DNA of 64,000 bases from positions 72,166,682 through 72,230,681 of the forward strand of contig NC_086386.1 in the NCBI RefSeq assembly GCF_036588685.1, given 5' to 3'. Below are positions 58,218 through 64,000 of the stretch, piece by piece. Origin of the DNA: Mytilus trossulus (lineage: Eukaryota; Mollusca; Bivalvia; Mytilida; Mytilidae). The notes below the pieces were generated by a model, which had not been told where the DNA came from, ran no database searches, and saw only the letters and a list, made by a program, of their open reading frames with translations. The position numbers and the translations under genes were made by a program. Each line of letters opens with the position of its first letter. Within the stretch, counting starts at the first letter, position 1.

Positions 58218-59025
58218 GAGCCAAGATGAGAAATGTATGAAGGCCATTTGCATGAATGAGGAAAAATATTATGAATATAATATGCACTTCTCTTTGAAAG
58301 TTGAATGAAATTTTATATGTGTGAATGGAGAAATGATCAGATGACTTGTATGTTGTCATGTTGTGCGGTTGATTCTGTGTATATGATTCGTGTTGTTGAG
58401 TTAATTGCATTTTTAAGTGCAACTTCCTAATATGTAAGCGAGGTCAATTGTTGATATACATCCGAAGTTTTGTTTTTCCCCTTTTTGCATAATTATATTT
58501 TGAATTTCGATTTTGTATTAAATTGTTTGTAAAACACTATAATTGTTTTATCTTTATATCATTGAATGAAATATATGCTAACAAATACTAGGAGCTTCCA
58601 GGATTAACGTCTAGTTGAGAGAAAAAAATTTGGCTTTATAAAAAAGGTCATATATACATAGATAAGTAGATTAAAATAGAAATTCAAATGATTACAACAT
58701 TTTTGATTCTGCGTTAAATCTGATTTTAGTTTTGTTTACTCTTTTATGCTCCAGCTGCAGCGGAGAATTAAGTTTTAACACTTTTCATCCGAATTTTACT
58801 TCGTCATTGACACTTTTACCCATTATCTTGAAAACTATTATAGATAATGAGAGTTTCTAAATAGAAAAAAATACCAGCAAGACAAGATATACAAGACCAG
58901 GAAGACTCATTATAAGAGTTATTGTCCTTCAATGACGACCTTTTCCATGTGTTTGCTGTTTTGATAATAACTGAACAAGATCGAGAGAAACTGTAAACAG
59001 TAGTCAACAATGGACATATACATAG
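58218..59025. other. 3' region of the GH27 gene and intergenic DNA
   Basis: Contains the 3' UTR. The words ATTAAA near 58518 and AATGAA near 58565 are possible weak polyadenylation signals. No other gene is visible before the P450 at 59458. Confidence 0.45.
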
Positions 59026-59100
59026 ATGAGCGACACAGGCTCTTTAGAGCATCTTGTTTTATTGAACAGCGGTATACTTCTGTAGCCTTTATTTAGGGCT
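59025..59100. repeat. Two repeat end fragments
   Basis: GATGAGCGACACAGGCTCTTTAGAGCATCTTG (59025-59056) is the hairpin end of the Helitron-like family. It is followed by TTGAACAGCGGTATACTTCTGTAGCCTTTATTTA, the end of the family at 32640. Confidence 0.7.
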
Positions 59101-59457
59101 AAAAGAATGTATTTTGTTCCCAGCATTAGTGATAATATTCATATATCGATTAAGCAAAAACAAATCCGAGTCCCAAACCAAAACTGAAGGAAACTCATCA
59201 ACTATACAAATCTCTTAATATCAATAGGAATAATTACATGGCAAAAAAACCCAACAACGATCGTTTGAACATGAAACAGTTTTTGAGAATTTACAGAGAC
59301 ATCCATAACATCCTTAAATTAGAATATGCCAACTTTAAATCAGTATAATTATGAACAGTTTTTAATTCAAATGAAGAAATAGATAAATACTGTATGAAAC
59401 CAAATGCATATTAAGACGCATATTCTCTCAACTTATATCGTATGCAGTTTAGTTTTT

Positions 59458-62400
59458 CTATACTCGACTTTCCAGTTTTAGTTTCATGCCATTCGCGGGT
59501 TTTGTAATTCCACCTTTTGTCAGTTGTAAGGGAATCTGAAATAAACGGAAAAAAGAACGATAATCTACCATGGTCCATATAAGGATTTTTATAGTGACAA
59601 TGTATATAAAGTAACAAAAATAAGAAAATAACTCGATACATGTGTAAAAAAAAAAGTGTTCCGATATCGTATGTGACAAGTAGTAGTGGTGAGTAGCAAA
59701 GTCTCGCCGCGTTAGAGAAAACGATAAACCACGATATTCCAATCCTTCTCACTAGACGAAGTTGGATTCGTTATTTCTAAGGATAGCAGTTTTTTGGATA
59801 AAGGAAAAAATAGGATTTTCGTGTATATTTGATTTCGTGGATATACCAAAGTCTGCATTCAAGCCTATAAAACCATGTTTTTCCTTCATCATTTAAATTC
59901 GTGGTGTACTTATACATTTGTTTACTCACGAAATCCCCAAAAACTTGGTATCCCACGAAGAAAGAAATTAATCCACAATAATTGAGACAAAAATAAATTG
60001 TGGTACGGTTACCATTTGATATCATAAGTTGTTTAAGTTAATTCATTTTTCTGTCCAGATCCATGATGAACTCCGAGTTAAATCTCTTTATTTTACACAC
60101 CATAATTACTCATGGACAGGAATGACATACACAAAATTGTCAGACAAACGTGATAAATACTACAGTCAGTAGTGTGAAATACGTAAAGTCGGATAACTCA
60201 ATTCCTCTCCGTGTTCGATTGTTTCCCAACAGCAGCATAATACAGCCATATTAGATCAGCGGGCTATAACGAACGCATTGTTCGGGTAAGAGGTACTTTT
60301 TTGGTATATTTTGTGTATCTAGCTTTAAATGACTGGTCTTGGAGCGGGTACTCAATAATATGATTATCAGTCAGAAAAAAATATTTTAATCGCTTATGAA
60401 CCAACATAACATAGCCAACTGAATTGCAAACAATATCAGTACCTTGCCCTTTATAATATAATAAAATTGTTTTACGTAAAAAAGTTCTAAAATGCCCCCT
60501 CCCTTTCAATTTAATCATTTAATTTACCTCTGTTTCTGCGCATGTTTTGAACCTGTAATGTTGTAGTATGTACACTAGTGCATATTTGGCTTCTACTTGA
60601 GCCAGACGCATGCCGATACAGCTACGAGGTCCATGACCAAATGGTAAATAACAGTAAGGGTGCCTCTTTGCTTTGTTTTCTGGTGTAAATCTAAAACATA
60701 AGTTGTTTATGACAAACTTAAAAATTAAAAAAATCATTTTTTTGTGTAATCTGTGATCACGTGTTACAACAAATGTATATAAAACGTTAAGATTAGAAAT
60801 CTCAGAATATTGTCTTTTTTTTTAATCGGAATATTTACACTGTTATTCATGACAATTGCAAAACTCCGTACAGTGATCGTTTTCCTCTTCCCAGGAGCAG
60901 CGGTGGTACTACCGAAGAATTTAAGCAATTACTTACCTTTCAGGGTCAAATTTGTCAGGTTCTTCCCAAAATTCCGGATCTCTGTGAATTGCATGTATAG
61001 GAATCATTATCTCTGCATTTTTGGGGATTTTATATCCATTTACTATCATTTCCTTCTCAACATTTCTGCCCGTTCTAAAAATAAACACAACAAAAAAAAT
61101 AGCAAAAAATAAAATATTAATCAAAGAATAAAGTGTTCAGATATTAAAGCGTATGTTGCTGAATGTTTCCGATTGATTTGTGCTGACATGAATTATCATT
61201 GATATTGTTATATTTATAAATTAACTATTTACAAAATTTTGAAATACTAAGGCTTTTCTACCTCAGGCATAGAGTACCTTAGCTGTATTTGGCAACACTT
61301 TTAGGAATTTTGGATCTCAATGCTCTTCAACTCCGTACTTTATTTGGCTTTTTTCAACTTTTTTGGATTCGAGCGTCACTGATGAGTCTTTTGTAGACGA
61401 AACGCGCGTCTGGTGTATATATAAAATTGAGTCCTGGTATCTATGATGAGTTTATTTATTTTGACTCGGAAGATTTTAATCATTGACACGGACAATCCCT
61501 TCATGCAAGTTGAAGGATTTTAGCGGTGTTAACCAACTACTAGTACATTTGAACCAGCTTATATCATTCTCCTGGTGGATGAAGGCGCAGTGGTTCACTG
61601 TATACCCGATTACGTACATTCTGCCTGGTGCGTATATCATAATTGTTTATTGTATTTTAGATTGTATATAATCTTTATTTATGATTATTATTGATGCATT
61701 GTTTATTTTTAATGTAAATATTTTTGTATAAAGAGAGCCTTATTGAAAATTGGTGTAATCCAAATGAGTTACTCTCTCTCTTAATAAAGATATTATAATT
61801 ATTATTATAGGCACAATGTTTTATTGTATACCTTAGTACATACACTCCGCCTGGTGCGTAAAGACTCAATTTTTCACTGTATACCTTATTTCGTACATTC
61901 CTCTTGATGCGTATAGGTGCAAAGTTTCACTGTCTACCTGATTACATCTATTTAATTTCCTTTTGGTGCGTAAAGGCCTAATATTTCACTTCTACCCGAT
62001 TACGTACCTTCCCGTGCGCGTATAGTCGCAATGTTTTACTGTCTACCCGAGTACATACCTTCCTCCTGTGGCGCATAGTCGCTGTCTACAAGATTACGAA
62101 CCTTCCGCCTGGTTCGTATCGACGAACTGTTTCGCTGTATAACCGATTAAGTACCTTCCTCGTGGTGCGTATAGGCGCAAAGTTTCACTGTCTACCCGAT
62201 TACTACCTTCCTCCTGGGGCGTATAGGCGCAATATTTTACTGTCTAGCCGATTACGTACCTTCCTCCTGGGGCGTATAGACGCAGTGTTTCACTGAATAC
62301 CCGATCCAGGTAATCCATCTTCTGGATATTGTCATAATTTGGACAATCCTGAAAAATATCATATTGGTATACTGTCACAACCATTTTTTAGATAAAATAT

Positions 62401-62878
62401 TATTCGGTTTATTCAAGAATCTTGACGATACAAATGAGACACACGTGTTTATGGTTCCTTCTTCTCACATTAAATTAGAGTCAGATGCTTAATGTATTAT
62501 TGCGAACGTCAACTTAAAGATGTCTTTCCGTTTCATGTATCGTTAGGTTTCTTGCTAGAAGATTTATATCATACCAATTCGGTTTATTCATTAAATATAT
62601 TATATTTTGATTATCAATAGAAAAAAATCCAATATTTGAATAAAAATGCAAGTAAATTTTAACTTCAGTCCAAACAAACTATAATAATGTCACAATAAAA
62701 AGACTATTCATGGGTATTACTTTTCCTAAAACGGAGTCTATTTCTTTAATGAGTTTCTCTTGGCAATCCGGGTTGGTTGCTAGGCAATAGGTAACAAATG
62801 TTAGTGCGGAGGCAGTGGTATCGTATCCGACTAACAAAAACAAAATGGCGTTCCCAGTAATTTCATCCAATGTTAATC
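59458..62878 (-). CDS. Cytochrome P450, CYP3 clan, last five exons (5' part outside the assigned region)
   Basis: Exons on the minus strand: 62721-62878, 62260-62348, 60937-61074, 60528-60690 and 59458-59535. All GT-AG junctions keep the frame. Together they encode the last 208 residues; a full CYP3-type P450 has about 500, so roughly 300 N-terminal residues must lie beyond. Order of motifs: I-helix [14 protein letters not shown] (oxygen-activation Asp-Thr-Thr); K-helix SETLRLYAP with the ExxR Glu and Arg; PERF region KFDPERFTPEN; haem-binding loop [14 protein letters not shown] with the axial Cys; and a C-terminal strand [10 protein letters not shown]...KLKLESRV that resembles CYP3A ends. 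The protein would be a haem monooxygenase in the endoplasmic reticulum acting on xenobiotics or lipids. The substrate cannot be told from the sequence. The K-helix exon end is also tandemly amplified in the next intron. Confidence 0.88.
60060..60520. other. Intron between the last two P450 exons
   Basis: No repeat family recognised. The small ORFs here run across non-coding sequence. Confidence 0.4.
61170..61455 (-). repeat. 'GACGCTCGAATCCAAAAAAGTT' family, reverse copy in a P450 intron
   Basis: Plus strand reads TTTGTGCTGACATGAATTATCATTGATATTG...TTTTTTGGATTCGAGCGTCACTGATGAGTCTTTTGTAGACGAAACGCGCGTCTGGTGTATAT...TCCTGGTATCTATGATGAGTTTATTT. It is the best conserved copy in the window. Confidence 0.88.
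61569..62305 (-). repeat. 53-bp minisatellite made of P450 exon end plus splice donor
   Basis: On the minus strand the genuine exon ends GAAACACTGCGTCTATACGCCCCAGGAGGAAG|GTACGTAATCGG. About ten further copies of this exon-donor segment follow at spacings mostly of 52-53 bp (GCGTATA anchors near 62272, 62219, 62167, 62114, 62071, 62018, 61968, 61909, 61856, 61630 and 61577). The run is interrupted by unrelated AT-rich sequence at about 61640-61805. Several copies still read S-x-T/I-L-R-L-Y-A-P-x-G followed by a GT donor. In frame, read-through of a unit meets a TAG inside the linker (CGG-TAG or GGC-TAG). Confidence 0.85.
62381..62700. other. P450 intron, no features
   Basis: AT-rich intron between the I-helix and K-helix exons. 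Nothing recognised. Confidence 0.45.
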
Positions 62879-63189
62879 CTGCAATTAGAAAACATGACTT
62901 AATATCGTGATTGAATATTGAGAAGCACTTATATGGCATCCACTTTATACAAGAACAGTTACTCAAATATCCATCTTTACGAATGTAAACATCCAATGGG
63001 TTTAGAGTGAAGACGTCATACACAGTAATGATAAGACACGAATATTTCATGCAAGGCAATTATGTCCACATTGTCGTCTAAATAAAATAGATGACGAATA
63101 ACATTTTTAATTCACATAATGTACAAAAGTCTTAATGATAATATCATGGGAATTGGTAATATATCAAGAACCGATTCCGTTAACATTTT

Positions 63190-64000
63190 GGATATAGTTT
63201 CTACACCTGTTCGTTAAAACCGTTCTCACGGTCTTAGAACAAATCGCAATCAAAGAAAATTTCGGACCAATCATACCAATATTTCGGACTTAATTTTTAT
63301 TTAAAAAAACAACGGCAGACATTATCTGTTAAGAAAGCTCTGTTCATTACCGGTTAATAGGTTAAATAAAATTTTGGAGGATTGCAACACAATTTCATAT
63401 AACAGTCCTAAGTATGAAATAGTTCAAATTATTATGGCATATTGTTATTCTAAACTATTTCCAAAAATTGATCGCCCTGAAGATCTGAAAAACATTTTAT
63501 TAAAATAAAGTATGTCAATAAAGGTTTTCATTTTGTAAATATTGACGGTATATTTAACGACCATTCTGTTAAAGAACAAATTCCTGGATATTTTGACAAT
63601 ACTGAGCTCCCTCTTATTTGTTATATTTACAAGACATCTACTCTAAAATTTGTGTTCAATTATAACCAATTGTGTAAAGATGTTAATATCAGTGAAAATA
63701 CCCCTACTTCATGTAATTGTATGAATTCCGCATACATTTATGGACCCATTTCTCATGTTATAACAGGAGATCTTAACATCGTTCAAGACCGAGAGTTAAA
63801 ATCATTCCTCAGTAAAGGACCTAAATATCGCCCCCCTTCAGTTATTAATTGGAATGAGTGTCGTAATATCATCCACGACTCACTCCGTACTCACTGTTTG
63901 AAATGGATAAAACGGGAAAAAGCTGACAAAAAATCTTTGGACTCTTTTTTCAATTCAGTAATGAACATAGTTGATATACGTATTCAACATTTTAAGAACA
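63190..64000 (+). mobile_element. N-terminal part of a retroelement reverse transcriptase, running off the window
   Basis: From about 63317 the plus strand encodes RHYLLRKLCSLP...IDRPEDLKNILL. A one-base loss near 63505 shifts the frame, after which it stays open to the window edge. Motifs include YFDNTELPLICYIYKTST, YIYGPISHVITGDLNIV, SKGPKYRPPSVINW and KWIKREKADKK. This is the region ahead of the polymerase domain in the same kind of bivalve reverse transcriptase whose catalytic box lies at 15894-15905. I tentatively call it Penelope-like. It lies antisense, upstream of the I-helix exon of the P450, probably in an intron. The frameshift suggests a dead copy. Confidence 0.7.

Noticed and set aside
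61569-62305. Tandem exon-like units considered as mutually exclusive P450 exons
   Set aside because: Units are 53 bp, not a multiple of three, lack their own acceptors, and meet a stop in the linker. They are copied exon ends, not working exons.

Overview
The window looks like nuclear DNA of a bivalve mollusc, most likely a mussel (Mytilus). It is AT-rich, its genes are split by GT-AG introns, and much of it is short interspersed repeat families that I recognise as typical of mussel genomes. There are no operons, CRISPR arrays or prokaryotic signals. I could run no search, so all family names rest on reading motifs by eye.

Layout. 0-4 kb: one exon of an unrecognised multi-pass membrane protein (2316-3448). 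4.37-7.23 kb: a gag-only BEL/Pao retroelement whose two 193-bp LTR-like ends lie in inverted orientation, flanked by a 5-bp target duplication. 11-21.5 kb: a large palindromic duplication centred near 15.83 kb, with a dead reverse-transcriptase fragment at its centre. Its right arm holds the 3' half of a four-exon gene on the minus strand (19392-23422) for a 189-residue secreted cysteine-rich protein. The left arm keeps a frameshifted copy of exon 3 of that gene. 23.4-40 kb is repeat-rich: TTAA-ended MITEs, a Helitron/Helentron-like family (34.7-36.9, 42.4-43.7, 43.95-45.2 kb) and a 1.4-kb foldback element (38981-40360). 40.7-41.5 kb: the first coding exon of a B-box/coiled-coil (TRIM-like) gene on the minus strand. 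45.7-47.7 kb: two clusters of iterated short words.

50.2-58.2 kb: a complete eight-exon lysosomal glycoside hydrolase gene (GH27) on the plus strand. Its 403-residue product carries the Ser/Ala substrate-pocket pair of alpha-N-acetylgalactosaminidase rather than the Glu/Leu pair of alpha-galactosidase A. 59.4-62.9 kb: the last five exons of a CYP3-clan cytochrome P450 on the minus strand. The intron after its K-helix exon contains about eleven 53-bp tandem copies of that exon's own 3' end and splice donor. 63.2 kb to the right edge: the N-terminal part of a reverse-transcriptase retroelement, antisense to the P450.

The genes show no obvious joint pathway. The strongest observations are the inverted-LTR BEL element, the cysteine-rich gene with its palindromic partial duplication, and the P450 exon-donor minisatellite.
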